From JBCCMQ01 sp039026235 (GTDB lineage: Bacteria > Pseudomonadota > Alphaproteobacteria > Rhodobacterales > Rhodobacteraceae), in assembly GCA_039026235.1 (NCBI GenBank), contig JBCCMQ010000001.1, positions 620,001 to 684,000 on the forward strand: DNA of 64,000 bases, in the 5' to 3' direction. This document shows positions 24,239 through 33,319 of this stretch, piece by piece. Positions within the stretch are counted from its first letter, which is position 1. The number at the start of each line of letters is the position of its first letter. The notes under the pieces were generated by a model, which did not search any database, had not been told where the DNA came from, and saw nothing but the letters and a program-made list of their open reading frames with translations. The translations under genes and the position numbers were made by a program.

Positions 24239-26494
24239 GTGAAGTCTCGCACGCGGCGCATGAACTGGAACCGTTTGCGACGGCTGGCGCGCCAAAGACG
24301 CGTTCAGAATGTTGCCACGCTGATCGTTGTGGCGCTCGGTCCCCTGCTTGCACTCACGACCATATGGATCATGGGGCCGCTCGATCAGGCCGGTGGAAAC
24401 CGTGGCCTTCGTACGATCCTATTGATAGATCTGATCTATTTGCTTTTCGTTGCAGCGCTTTTGTTGCAGCGCGTCGTGCAGATGATTGCCGCTCGACGAG
24501 CGAAATCCGCCGGGTCGCGGCTGCATCTTCGTTTAACTGGCAGTTTCGTGATGATCGCGCTGATCCCAACCGTGACCGTCGCGGTCTTTGGTGCGGTGAC
24601 AATCAACTTTGGACTTGAAGGGTGGTTTTCGGAACGCGTGCGCAACGTTGTCGGCGCGTCGCTTGCGGCGGCTGAGGCCTATGAAGAGGAACAGCGCCGG
24701 GACCTGTCACAGGATTCGCGCGCTTTAGCCAGCTTTCTGAACCGCGCGCGGGCGGTCAGTTCGCTTCTGAGCGATGGAGATTTGCGTCAGATACTGACCC
24801 AGGGTCAGTCGGCCATCCAGCGGGGGCTGAAAGAGGCTTACATCATTGATGGCACGGGCGACATCCGTGCCCGGGGCGACCGATCTTATCTGTTTGATTT
24901 CGAACATCCCGGTCCGGCCGCGCTTCAAGAGGCGCGCGACGAAGGCTTCGTGATCATTCAGGATTGGGACAACAACGAATTTCGTGCGCTTCTGCCGCTG
25001 GTCGCCTATCCGGATCGCTTTCTATACGTCTCACGCGAAGTCGACGGCAGCATCCTGAACCTTCTCGACGACACTCAGGTGACCGCGCGGCTGTACCAGC
25101 AGCTGGAACAAGAGCGGGGCCGCATCCTATTTGAATTTGCGCTTCTTTATGTGGGCTTCGCTTTGCTTTTGATCGTCGCTGCGGTCTGGCTCGGCTTTTG
25201 GTTTGCCGAGCGCCTGTCAGGCCCGATCGGACGTCTTGCGGGTGCGGCCCAGCGCGTGGGTGCTGGCGATCTTGATGTGCAGGTCATCGAAGGGGACGGA
25301 GATGACGAAATCTCGACCCTGGGCGTTCATTTCAACCAGATGACCCGCCAGCTGAAGGGTCAGCGCGAGAAACTGCTTGAAAACACGGCCCAGATCGAAC
25401 GGCGGCGGCGTTTGTTCGACAACGTACTCAGCTCGGTTACGGCGGGCGTTGTGGGTCTTGATGCCGAAAGCAACGTCATGTTCGTCAACACTTCGGCTCA
25501 GCGCCTTTTGGACGTGGACGAAGCCGCATTGGGCCGGGTTCCGCTGGCGCAGGCTGTGCCTGAGTTTGCCGAATTGTTCGACGGCCTTGTCACTTCGGAT
25601 ACGCCCGTTGCCCAGGAAGAGATCATCATCACACGTCAGGGCAGCCAGGAACGGCTTCTTGTGCGCCTGGCAACCCGGCAGAATGCGGAAGGCAACCGCG
25701 AAGGATACGTTCTGACCTTCGATGACGTGACCGATCTTGTCTCGGCGCAGCGCATGGCCGCCTGGGGAGACGTGGCGCGCCGCATCGCGCATGAAATCAA
25801 GAACCCGCTGACACCCATCCAACTGTCGGCCGAACGCATCCGACGGAAATTTGCTGCGACCGACGATGACGATACGGTTGCACGGCTGACCGAGGTCATC
25901 GTCCGCCAGACCGGCGATCTGCGCCGCATTGTGGACGAATTTTCAAAGTTTGCGCGCATGCCCACGCCGGAACGGGCTGAGACCGATCTAGTGGCGCTTT
26001 TGCGCGATGCGGTGACGCTACAGGACGTGGCGCAGGAAGACATCACCATCCATGCGGACCTGCCACAGCTTCCTCTGATGGCTGATCTCGACGCAACCAT
26101 GATAAGTCAAGCCATCACAAATTTGATTAAGAACGCCGGGGAAGCAATTGAAAGCCTTTTGGAAAATGGCGCGCCGAAAGGCTTTGACGGTCAGATCCAG
26201 GTCGGCCTTCAGATCGAGGACGGCGCAGCGATCGTAACCATATCAGACAATGGCATCGGGCTGCCCCAGGACCGGGCGCGCCTCTTTGAGCCGTATGTGA
26301 CCACCCGCGCAAGCGGCACGGGCCTGGGTCTGCCCATTGTGCGCAAGATTATCGAGGAACACGGCGGCACGTTGGCGCTTGGCGACGCAGATCCATTTGA
26401 AGGGGCAACGCGGTTCGGTGCCTGCGCCGAAGTGCGGCTGCCTTTGCGTGAACAGAACTTGAAATCGAAGCAAACTGGCCGCGTAGCGGTCTGA
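24239..26494 (+). CDS. ntrY: Nitrogen regulation membrane sensor kinase NtrY
   Basis: A 751-residue membrane histidine kinase. Several N-terminal helices (about residues 24-45, 60-80 and 97-117) and one near 295-320 bracket a periplasmic sensor region. A HAMP domain follows (RLSGPIGRLAGAAQRVGAGDLDVQV), then a PAS region, an H-box (ARRIAHEIKNPLTPIQLSAERI, His near 517) and G-boxes (DNGIGLPQ, GTGLGLPIV). A GTG at 24239 with GAGGA five bases upstream is the likely start. NtrY pairs with NtrX in nitrogen, redox and envelope-related control. Confidence 0.95.
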   Translation: MKSRTRRMNWNRLRRLARQRRVQNVATLIVVALGPLLALTTIWIMGPLDQAGGNRGLRTILLIDLIYLLFVAALLLQRVVQMIAARRAKSAGSRLHLRLTGSFVMIALIPTVTVAVFGAVTINFGLEGWFSERVRNVVGASLAAAEAYEEEQRRDLSQDSRALASFLNRARAVSSLLSDGDLRQILTQGQSAIQRGLKEAYIIDGTGDIRARGDRSYLFDFEHPGPAALQEARDEGFVIIQDWDNNEFRALLPLVAYPDRFLYVSREVDGSILNLLDDTQVTARLYQQLEQERGRILFEFALLYVGFALLLIVAAVWLGFWFAERLSGPIGRLAGAAQRVGAGDLDVQVIEGDGDDEISTLGVHFNQMTRQLKGQREKLLENTAQIERRRRLFDNVLSSVTAGVVGLDAESNVMFVNTSAQRLLDVDEAALGRVPLAQAVPEFAELFDGLVTSDTPVAQEEIIITRQGSQERLLVRLATRQNAEGNREGYVLTFDDVTDLVSAQRMAAWGDVARRIAHEIKNPLTPIQLSAERIRRKFAATDDDDTVARLTEVIVRQTGDLRRIVDEFSKFARMPTPERAETDLVALLRDAVTLQDVAQEDITIHADLPQLPLMADLDATMISQAITNLIKNAGEAIESLLENGAPKGFDGQIQVGLQIEDGAAIVTISDNGIGLPQDRARLFEPYVTTRASGTGLGLPIVRKIIEEHGGTLALGDADPFEGATRFGACAEVRLPLREQNLKSKQTGRVAV

Positions 26495-26513
26495 AATTTT
26501 AGATGGGGCAAAA

Positions 26514-27953
26514 ATGGGCGACATTCTGATCGTAGATGACGAGCGCGATATTCGGGAACTGATATCGGACATTCTGAAAGACGAAGGCTATACGACGCGT
26601 GTTTGCGGCACCGCGAAAGACGCGATCGATCAGGTAAAGGCCGATCTGCCGGCACTGATGGTCCTTGATATCTGGCTGAAAGACAGCGATCTCGACGGAA
26701 TAGACATCATGCGGATCGTCAAGCGCGAGCATCCGGAAGTTCCCATCGTCATCATTTCCGGGCATGGCAACATAGAAATTGCGGTCGCTGCGATCAAGCA
26801 GGGCGCTTATGATTTCATCGAAAAACCGTTTAACATTGACCAGTTGACCGTTGTAATCGGGCGCGCGATGGAGACCTCGCGCCTCCGCCGGGAAAACACC
26901 GAGTTGAAGAAACGCGACAGCGGGCCGACCGAGATGCTGGGTGACAGCCCGGCCTTTAAGACGCTGCGCTCAAAGCTCGACAAGCTGGCGAAATCGAACA
27001 GCCGTGTGATGCTGACCGGACCGGCGGGATCGGGTAAGGAACTGGCGGCGCGCTACATGCATGCCGAAGGAGACCGTGCCCAGGGTCCGTTCGTATCCGT
27101 CACCTCGGCGGCCATTGAACCCGACCGGATGGAAGAGGTTCTGTTCGGACGCGACGGGGCAGAACACGGGGTGGTCCAGGGCCTTCTAGAACAGGCCTCG
27201 GGCGGTGTTCTGTACTTCGACGAGATTGCCGACATGCCCCTGGGGACCCAATCAAAGATCCTGCGGGTTCTGGTCGAACAGCGGTTTCAGCGGGTCGGCG
27301 GTTCAGAAAAGATCTCGGTAGACATTCGGGTTATTTCGTCCACAAACAGGGACTTGCAAGCCGAGATTGATTCTGGACGTTTCCGTGAAGAACTCTACCA
27401 CCGCCTGAATGTGGTACCGCTTGCCATCCCGTCGCTGGAAGAGCGTCGGGAAGACATCCCGCTCTTGGCCGATGTGTTCCTTCGATCTTTTAATGAATCC
27501 AACGGCTTACCGCTGCGCCAGCTATCGGAAGAGGCGCAGACGCTGCTGCAGACGATGCTCTGGCCGGGAAACGTCCGTCAGTTGAAGAACATGATGGAGC
27601 GCATTCTTATCCTGGGCGGCGACGCACCGGTGATTGAGGCATCGGAATTGCCCGAGAACGAAGAAGGCGGGCTGGACAAGGGCAGAGTGGTCCTGTCTGG
27701 AGGTTTGGCGACACTGCCGCTGCGCGAGGCGCGCGAGCTATTTGAACGGGAATATCTTCTGACCCAGATCAACCGTTTCGGCGGCAACATCAGCCGCACC
27801 GCCAGCTTTGTCGGTATGGAACGTTCGGCCTTGCACAGAAAGCTGAAATCGCTGGGCGTGGTCACGCAGTCAAAAGCCGGAGGCAGGGTGGCATTTTTTG
27901 AAAGCGACGCTGCTGACGAAGCTGAACAGATGGCCAATCGCGCCGAGGCGTGA
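26514..27953 (+). CDS. ntrX: Nitrogen response regulator NtrX
   Basis: A 479-residue response regulator with receiver Asp52 (LMVLDIWLKDSDLDG), Walker A GPAGSGKE (169-176), Walker B GGVLYFDEIAD (230-240) and a C-terminal Fis-type helix-turn-helix (GGNISRTASFVGMERSALHRKLKSL). The segment where GAFTGA should sit reads FGRDGAEHGVVQGLL, so NtrX also appears unable to work with sigma-54 in the usual way; this fits other alphaproteobacterial NtrX proteins I recall. It lies 19 bases after ntrY. Confidence 0.95.
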   Translation: MGDILIVDDERDIRELISDILKDEGYTTRVCGTAKDAIDQVKADLPALMVLDIWLKDSDLDGIDIMRIVKREHPEVPIVIISGHGNIEIAVAAIKQGAYDFIEKPFNIDQLTVVIGRAMETSRLRRENTELKKRDSGPTEMLGDSPAFKTLRSKLDKLAKSNSRVMLTGPAGSGKELAARYMHAEGDRAQGPFVSVTSAAIEPDRMEEVLFGRDGAEHGVVQGLLEQASGGVLYFDEIADMPLGTQSKILRVLVEQRFQRVGGSEKISVDIRVISSTNRDLQAEIDSGRFREELYHRLNVVPLAIPSLEERREDIPLLADVFLRSFNESNGLPLRQLSEEAQTLLQTMLWPGNVRQLKNMMERILILGGDAPVIEASELPENEEGGLDKGRVVLSGGLATLPLREARELFEREYLLTQINRFGGNISRTASFVGMERSALHRKLKSLGVVTQSKAGGRVAFFESDAADEAEQMANRAEA

Positions 27954-28011
27954 TTGACTGCAACGCCGCTGTCTGCCAAGCCTCTTCGAACACGGCAAAG
28001 GGACCTGACGC

Positions 28012-29388
28012 ATGAAGGTCATTATTTGCGGGGCGGGTCAGGTCGGCTGGCAAATTGCCCGGCATTTGTCCGGCGAACGCAATGATGTGACGGTCGTCGA
28101 CAACGATGCCAGTCTTGTGCGCCGGGCTACAGACACGCTCGACGTTCAGGGCATCGCCGGTTTTGCATCCTACCCTGACATTCTGAGCCGCGCCGGGGCC
28201 AAAGATGCCGACATGATCGTGGCGGCCACATTCTCGGACGAGGTCAACATGGTCACCTGCCAAGTTGCCCATTCGGTCTTTTCGGTACCGCGTAAAATCG
28301 CGCGTCTCAGGTCGCAAAGTTATCTGAACGCGATCTACGCGGACCTTTACAGGCGCGATCACATGCCGATTGACGTCGTCATCAGCCCAGAACGCGAAGT
28401 GGCCGCAGCCGCCCTGCAGCGACTGTCCGCACCGGCCGCTTTTGATACAGAATTCTTCTTTGATCACCGGGCACAGCTCCTTGGTCTGGCCCTGGGGCCG
28501 GAATGTCCGGTCCTTGAGACGCCGCTGCGCCAGTTGACGGATCTGTTTTCGACCCTGCGCGCGCTGGTCGTGGGCGTGCGGCGTGAAGGCACGCTTTTTG
28601 TACCATCTTCGGGTGACCAGTTGTTTGACGGGGATGAGGTGTATGTCCTGTCGCAGGTTGAAGACGTCAAACGCACGCTCGAAATTTTCGGCAAAACCGA
28701 AGAAAAACAGGAACGTCTTGTGATTGTCGGGGGCGGCAGCGTCGGTTTGTCCGTGGCGCAGGCCCTGGAAAGCCGGGCCGAGCGCGTCAGAGCCAAGGTA
28801 ATCGAAAGGAACCGCCACCAAGCAGAAGCCGTGGCGGAAGAGCTTGAGCGCACAATCGTGCTGCATGGCGACGGCCTGAACCACGAGCTGCTGTCCGAGG
28901 CGAATGTCGACCGGGCCGACGCGGTGCTCACGGTGACGGATGATGACAAAACCAACCTTCTGGCGGCCGTGCGCGCCAAGGCGGCCGGCGCCCGGATGGC
29001 AATCGCCTTGGTCAACGACCCGACCTTAACCCCGATGATGACGACGCTTGGCATAGACGCCTACATCAATCCGCGCGCGACCACGGTCAGTTCAATCCTG
29101 CGCCATATCCGCCAAGGTCGCGTGCGCGCCGTCTATTCGATTGGCGATGCCGAGGCCGAGGTGATCGAGGCGCAGGTCCTATCGACATCGCCCATGGCCG
29201 GTCAGCTTGTCCGAGATATCGATTTCCCCGAAGGCGTTATGATCGCCGGCATCCTTCAGGGCGACAAGCTGGTGAAACCCACCGGTTCAGCCCGGGTAAG
29301 TGAAGGCGATGTTGTGGCGATCTTTGCACTTTCAGCCGATGTGCCGGAAGTCGAGCGCCTGCTTCAGGTCTCGATCGACTTCTTCTAG
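28012..29388 (+). CDS. trkA: Trk potassium uptake protein TrkA
   Basis: A 458-residue cytosolic regulatory subunit of the Trk K+ system. Two RCK halves are visible, each with a Rossmann motif: IICGAGQVGWQIARHL at the start and IVGGGSVGLSVAQAL near residue 240. Each is followed by a TrkA-C domain (DGDEVYVL; EGDVVAIF). It binds NAD(H) and gates TrkH. It is followed by trkH after 12 bases. The ntr-trk-hfq order is known from Rhodobacterales and other alphaproteobacteria. Confidence 0.96.
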   Translation: MKVIICGAGQVGWQIARHLSGERNDVTVVDNDASLVRRATDTLDVQGIAGFASYPDILSRAGAKDADMIVAATFSDEVNMVTCQVAHSVFSVPRKIARLRSQSYLNAIYADLYRRDHMPIDVVISPEREVAAAALQRLSAPAAFDTEFFFDHRAQLLGLALGPECPVLETPLRQLTDLFSTLRALVVGVRREGTLFVPSSGDQLFDGDEVYVLSQVEDVKRTLEIFGKTEEKQERLVIVGGGSVGLSVAQALESRAERVRAKVIERNRHQAEAVAEELERTIVLHGDGLNHELLSEANVDRADAVLTVTDDDKTNLLAAVRAKAAGARMAIALVNDPTLTPMMTTLGIDAYINPRATTVSSILRHIRQGRVRAVYSIGDAEAEVIEAQVLSTSPMAGQLVRDIDFPEGVMIAGILQGDKLVKPTGSARVSEGDVVAIFALSADVPEVERLLQVSIDFF

Positions 29389-29400
29389 GGCAGAAAGGCC

Positions 29401-30918
29401 ATGGGCGCAGTTTCGAGGTTGCCGTTTTTTGTCACGCTGGCAGGGCTCAGTGCGCTGATCATGTTCGTGCCGGCGATCTATGCCTATGTCCTGCGCGATT
29501 ATTCTGACATGCGGGTCTTTTCGCAGGTGGCCGCGTTGCTTTTGGTCCTGATCACCATTGTCGCATTGGCGACCCATAACCGTCGCCCGCGCAATCTGGC
29601 CCGCAGTCATCTGTTGACGATGGCGGGCGCCTATGTGGTTCTGCCGATCCTCTTTGCCGTACCGTTTCAGGCGTCGCTCCAGAACACTACTTTCTTCAAC
29701 GCCTATTTTGAGATGTTGTCCTGTTTCACCACAACCGGTGCCACGCTTTATGAAGGCACCGCCCGGCTTGGGCCGCCGCTGGAACTTTGGCGGTCTCTGG
29801 TTGGCTGGATCGGCGGGTTTTTTATCTGGATTACGGCGGCCGCGATTTTTTTCCCGCTGAACCTGGGTGGTTTTGAAGTTACGGCCAAATCGGTGCCCGG
29901 GCGGGGCATCGGAGCCGATGTGCGTCCCGCGGACGGCGTTGAAACGTCCGAAAGGCTGGTCGGAATAACCCGGACGCTTCTTCCGGTTTACACCGGTCTG
30001 ACGCTGGTGCTTTGGATTTGCCTGATCGTGGCGGGCGACCCGGCTCTGATCGCCTTTGCCCATGCGGCGGCCACCATGTCCACCAGCGGTATTTCTCCCA
30101 TAGGCGGTGTCACCGGATCGCCGAGCGGTGTCACGGGCGAAATTCTTGTCATGCTATTTCTGGTCTTTGCATTTTCCCGCCGCACTTTTTCATCCGATAT
30201 CGCCGGGGTTGATCGCCGGGATTTGCTTGAAGATCCAGAAATCCGCGTCGCGCTTTTTGTTGTCTTTGTGGTCTCGCTGGTCTTGTTCCTGCGCCACTGG
30301 GTCGCCGTGTTCGATACCCCCAACGCCCAGTATGGCGCCGACCGGATTATGGCGTTCTGGGGTGGCGCATTCACAACTGTGTCTTTCCTGTCCACCACCG
30401 GTTTCGTGTCGGCGGGGTGGGACGAAGCCCGGATATGGTCCGGTCTGGAAAGTCCGGGCATGATTCTCGTGGGTCTTGCGCTCATGGGTGGCGGAGTTGC
30501 CACCACCGCGGGCGGCGTCAAATTGCTTCGTGTTTATGCGCTTTACCTCCACGGGCGGCGCGAGCTTGTGCGCCTGGTCTATCCGAACCTGATGGGCATA
30601 CCCGGAAGCACGACGGTCCGGATCCATTTTCAGGGCGTCACAATCGCCTGGATATTTTTCATGCTTTTCGCGCTGTCTATCGGCGTGACAACGCTTGCCT
30701 TTGGGCTGACGGGTCTCAGCCTCGAAGCGTCGCTTCTTTTTGCGATCTCGGCCTTGTCGACTGCGGGCCCCCTAGTGCCAATCGCCAGCGAGGGCGTTTA
30801 TGCTTATGCGCAGTTGGACACTGCGGGAAAGGTCATCAGCATGGTCGCGATGGTGCTGGGACGCATGGAAACGCTGGCGCTGATTGCCCTATTGAACGTT
30901 CAGTTTCTGCGCAGTTAA
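29401..30918 (+). CDS. trkH: Trk potassium transporter membrane subunit TrkH
   Basis: A 505-residue polytopic K+ transporter with repeated pore motifs: FEMLSCFTTTGATLYEG, HAAATMSTSGISP, VSFLSTTGFVSAGWD and AISALSTAGPLVP, the four selectivity-filter loops of the TrkH/KtrB family. Ten or more membrane segments are evident. It is probably co-transcribed with trkA. A 147-base gap then separates it from hfq. Confidence 0.95.
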   Translation: MGAVSRLPFFVTLAGLSALIMFVPAIYAYVLRDYSDMRVFSQVAALLLVLITIVALATHNRRPRNLARSHLLTMAGAYVVLPILFAVPFQASLQNTTFFNAYFEMLSCFTTTGATLYEGTARLGPPLELWRSLVGWIGGFFIWITAAAIFFPLNLGGFEVTAKSVPGRGIGADVRPADGVETSERLVGITRTLLPVYTGLTLVLWICLIVAGDPALIAFAHAAATMSTSGISPIGGVTGSPSGVTGEILVMLFLVFAFSRRTFSSDIAGVDRRDLLEDPEIRVALFVVFVVSLVLFLRHWVAVFDTPNAQYGADRIMAFWGGAFTTVSFLSTTGFVSAGWDEARIWSGLESPGMILVGLALMGGGVATTAGGVKLLRVYALYLHGRRELVRLVYPNLMGIPGSTTVRIHFQGVTIAWIFFMLFALSIGVTTLAFGLTGLSLEASLLFAISALSTAGPLVPIASEGVYAYAQLDTAGKVISMVAMVLGRMETLALIALLNVQFLRS

Positions 30919-31065
30919 GCCTCCCTATGTCGCAGTTTCGGGGTTCGTCACGTAACGGTTTGATTATGGGGCTGGAATCTCGGACGCGCAGACTCCATAC
31001 TTAATTGGACAGTACAACCGCCAAACTTACGGCAGGGACAACAAAAACTAAGAAGGCAAAGAAAA

Positions 31066-31299
31066 ATGGCTGCGGATAAGCAGAATTTACAAGACGCATT
31101 TCTCAACCATGTTCGAAAAACAAAAGTTCCGGTCACAATTTTTCTGATTAACGGCGTGAAACTGCAGGGCGTTATCACCTGGTTTGATAACTTCTGTGTG
31201 CTGTTGCGTCGCGACGGACAGTCGCAACTGGTCTACAAACACGCTATTTCGACGATAATGCCGGCTCAACCGATTAATCTCTACGACGGGGACGACTAG
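31066..31299 (+). CDS. hfq: RNA chaperone Hfq
   Basis: A 77-residue Sm-like protein with the Sm1 motif (FLINGVKLQGVITWFDNFCVLLRRDG) and the Sm2 motif (LVYKHAISTIMP). It forms hexamers that pair small RNAs with mRNAs. The N-terminus (MAADKQNLQDAFLNHVRK) is as expected, and the short acidic C-terminus is typical of alphaproteobacteria. AAGG precedes the ATG. It sits four bases before hflX, the widespread hfq-hflX pair. Confidence 0.97.
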   Translation: MAADKQNLQDAFLNHVRKTKVPVTIFLINGVKLQGVITWFDNFCVLLRRDGQSQLVYKHAISTIMPAQPINLYDGDD

Positions 31300-31303
31300 T
31301 CAG

Positions 31304-32578
31304 ATGGAAGCCGAAGCGCGGGATATGACGCGCGCTTGGGTCCTTCACCCGGATGTAGCAGGGCGCGAAAATCCGCGTCCGCCCAAGCGTCAGCTCGACG
31401 AAGCGCTTGGATTGGCGCAGGCTCTTCCGGGATTGGATGTGGTCGGCACAACGCTAGTCCCGCTTCCAAAGCCGAGACCGGGGCATCTTTTTGGGTCCGG
31501 CAAGACGCAGGAATTGAAAGCGCTTTTCGCGGATAATGCGGTCGAGCTCGTTCTTGTCGACGGGCCCGTGACGCCCGTTCAGCAGCGCAATCTGGAAAAG
31601 GCTTGGAACTGCAAGCTTCTGGATCGCACCAGTCTGATCCTGGAGATATTTTCGGACCGTGCACGCACCAAGGAAGGTGTGCTTCAGGTTGAGATGGCGG
31701 CGCTGGCCTATCAGCGGACGCGCCTCGTGCGTGCCTGGACCCACCTTGAACGCCAGCGCGGCGCCCTTGGGTTTGTCGGCGGACCCGGCGAGACACAGAT
31801 CGAGGCCGACCGACGGGCCATCGACGACCAATTGATCCGGCTCAGGCGCCAGTTGACCAAGGTGTCCAAGACCCGCGGGTTGCACCGGGCATCGCGTAAG
31901 AAGGTACCGTTTCCGGTGGTCGCGCTGGTCGGGTACACGAATGCGGGCAAATCGACACTGTTCAACCGTCTGACCGGTGCGAAAGTTCTGGCCAAGGACA
32001 TGCTTTTTGCCACGCTGGACCCGACGATGCGGGCCATGGAACTGCCCGACGGCACCGACATCATTCTGTCGGATACGGTGGGTTTTATTTCGGGCTTGCC
32101 GACGCAACTTGTGGCGGCGTTCCGCGCGACCCTGGAAGAAGTGCTCGATGCGGATTTGGTCATCCATGTGCGCGATATCAGCCATCCCGAAAGCGAGGCC
32201 GAGGCCGAAGACGTCAAGCAGATCCTGGGCGATCTAGGTGTCCCGCAAGATGCAGCAATCGTCGAGGTCTGGAACAAGCTTGATGAGGTGCCAGCTGGCG
32301 AGCGGGCGGCGGTCCTGCGAAAGGCCGAACGATCGAGGGACGTCGTGGCCCTGTCCGCCTTGACCGGAGAAGGGCTGGACGCGCTCGCCCAGAAAATCGC
32401 GCATCAGCTTGCGCCCGGCAAACAGGAAGAAGTTCTGACGCTGACCTTTGGCGACGGGCGCCGCCGCGCCTGGCTTTTTGAGCATACGGAGATCCTGGCC
32501 GAAGAGCCCGGCGAAGACGGTCTTCAACTGCGCGTGCGTTGGTCGGATCGTACCAAGGCCGCTTTTTGCGCGCTCTAG
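31304..32578 (+). CDS. hflX: GTPase HflX
   Basis: A 424-residue ribosome-associated GTPase, also known for splitting stalled ribosomes after stress. An N-terminal HflX domain (GLAQALPGLDVVGTTLVPLPKP), a glycine-rich linker (RGALGFVGGPGETQIEADRR) and a G domain with G1 GYTNAGKST, G3 DTVGFI and G4 NKLD are visible. The start is the ATG at 31304 or the internal Met at residue 8. It is tightly linked to hfq. Confidence 0.96.
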   Translation: MEAEARDMTRAWVLHPDVAGRENPRPPKRQLDEALGLAQALPGLDVVGTTLVPLPKPRPGHLFGSGKTQELKALFADNAVELVLVDGPVTPVQQRNLEKAWNCKLLDRTSLILEIFSDRARTKEGVLQVEMAALAYQRTRLVRAWTHLERQRGALGFVGGPGETQIEADRRAIDDQLIRLRRQLTKVSKTRGLHRASRKKVPFPVVALVGYTNAGKSTLFNRLTGAKVLAKDMLFATLDPTMRAMELPDGTDIILSDTVGFISGLPTQLVAAFRATLEEVLDADLVIHVRDISHPESEAEAEDVKQILGDLGVPQDAAIVEVWNKLDEVPAGERAAVLRKAERSRDVVALSALTGEGLDALAQKIAHQLAPGKQEEVLTLTFGDGRRRAWLFEHTEILAEEPGEDGLQLRVRWSDRTKAAFCAL

Positions 32579-32608
32579 GCGCAGCCTTGGCATTCACTTG
32601 AAAGGTGC

Positions 32609-33208
32609 TTACCGGCCCCAGGAAAAGAAGCTGCGCCGCACGTCTGGCCCGGTTCCAAGCCAGCCGGCATAAACACGTGCGATGTGGTCCGTCACGCGCA
32701 CTTTCTGGGTTTGCCCTTCTTCGGCGGCGGCGATGGCAGCCGACCCAACCAGGGCTTCGAGATCAGCGATGATCAACTCGGGCTGTGTCAGGGGCGTGGT
32801 CCCATCGGCGCTCCAGACCTGGGCATTCATCTGGATGTTATGAACCGCGCCAGGAGCCGCGTTGATGGAACGTGGTGTCACGCCGTGAAAACGGACAATG
32901 CGGACGCCGATCGTGACCGGGACCGAACCGTTCAGACCCGACGCACCCCGTTCGACGCCTTCTTCGACGATCGCGGCGATCTGTTCGCGCCTGTCGCCCA
33001 CTTCGTCGCCATGCCAAACGATGTCCGCACGCGGTGCGAAAGTGTCGCTTTCGCTGATCTCTAGGCTTTCCGGCACATCGACTGAGATGCCGACCACGTT
33101 CCAATTGCGCGTTGTTTCTGCCTGCAAGGGGACGCCGTAGTCCGTCTCAAAAGTGCCAGCGCAGGCACCAAGGCCGCCAAGCGCGACCAAAGCCAGTAAC
33201 AGTCTCAT
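32609..33208 (-). CDS. Putative lipoprotein, DUF6778-like
   Basis: A 199-residue exported protein with a short lipoprotein signal (MRLLLALVALGGLGACAG; lipobox LGAC, Cys16). The mature domain (WNVVGISVDVPESLEISESDTFAPRADIVWHGD) and C-terminal VTDHIARVYAGWLG suggest a beta-rich periplasmic protein. From memory it resembles DUF6778; function unknown. It converges on hflX. A perfect short palindrome lies 27 bases upstream of its start. Confidence 0.75.
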   Translation of the reverse strand: MRLLLALVALGGLGACAGTFETDYGVPLQAETTRNWNVVGISVDVPESLEISESDTFAPRADIVWHGDEVGDRREQIAAIVEEGVERGASGLNGSVPVTIGVRIVRFHGVTPRSINAAPGAVHNIQMNAQVWSADGTTPLTQPELIIADLEALVGSAAIAAAEEGQTQKVRVTDHIARVYAGWLGTGPDVRRSFFSWGR

Positions 33209-33234
33209 TTCTTCTGCTCGCCTTTTGTTGCGAC

Positions 33235-33248
33235 CGGTTCTTGAACCG
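33235..33248. repeat. Perfect CGGTTC-TT-GAACCG palindrome
   Basis: A 6-bp perfect dyad with a 2-base centre in the 5' region of the lipoprotein gene. It could be an operator. It is not the alphaproteobacterial LexA motif, which needs GTTC-N7-GTTC. No T-run follows on either strand, so it is not a terminator. Confidence 0.35.
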
Positions 33249-33319
33249 ACGTCTTATTAGTTGGCTTTGTGTACCATAAATAATCGATTCCGTGAAAAGT
33301 TTTAGGGAAAAGCAAGGAA

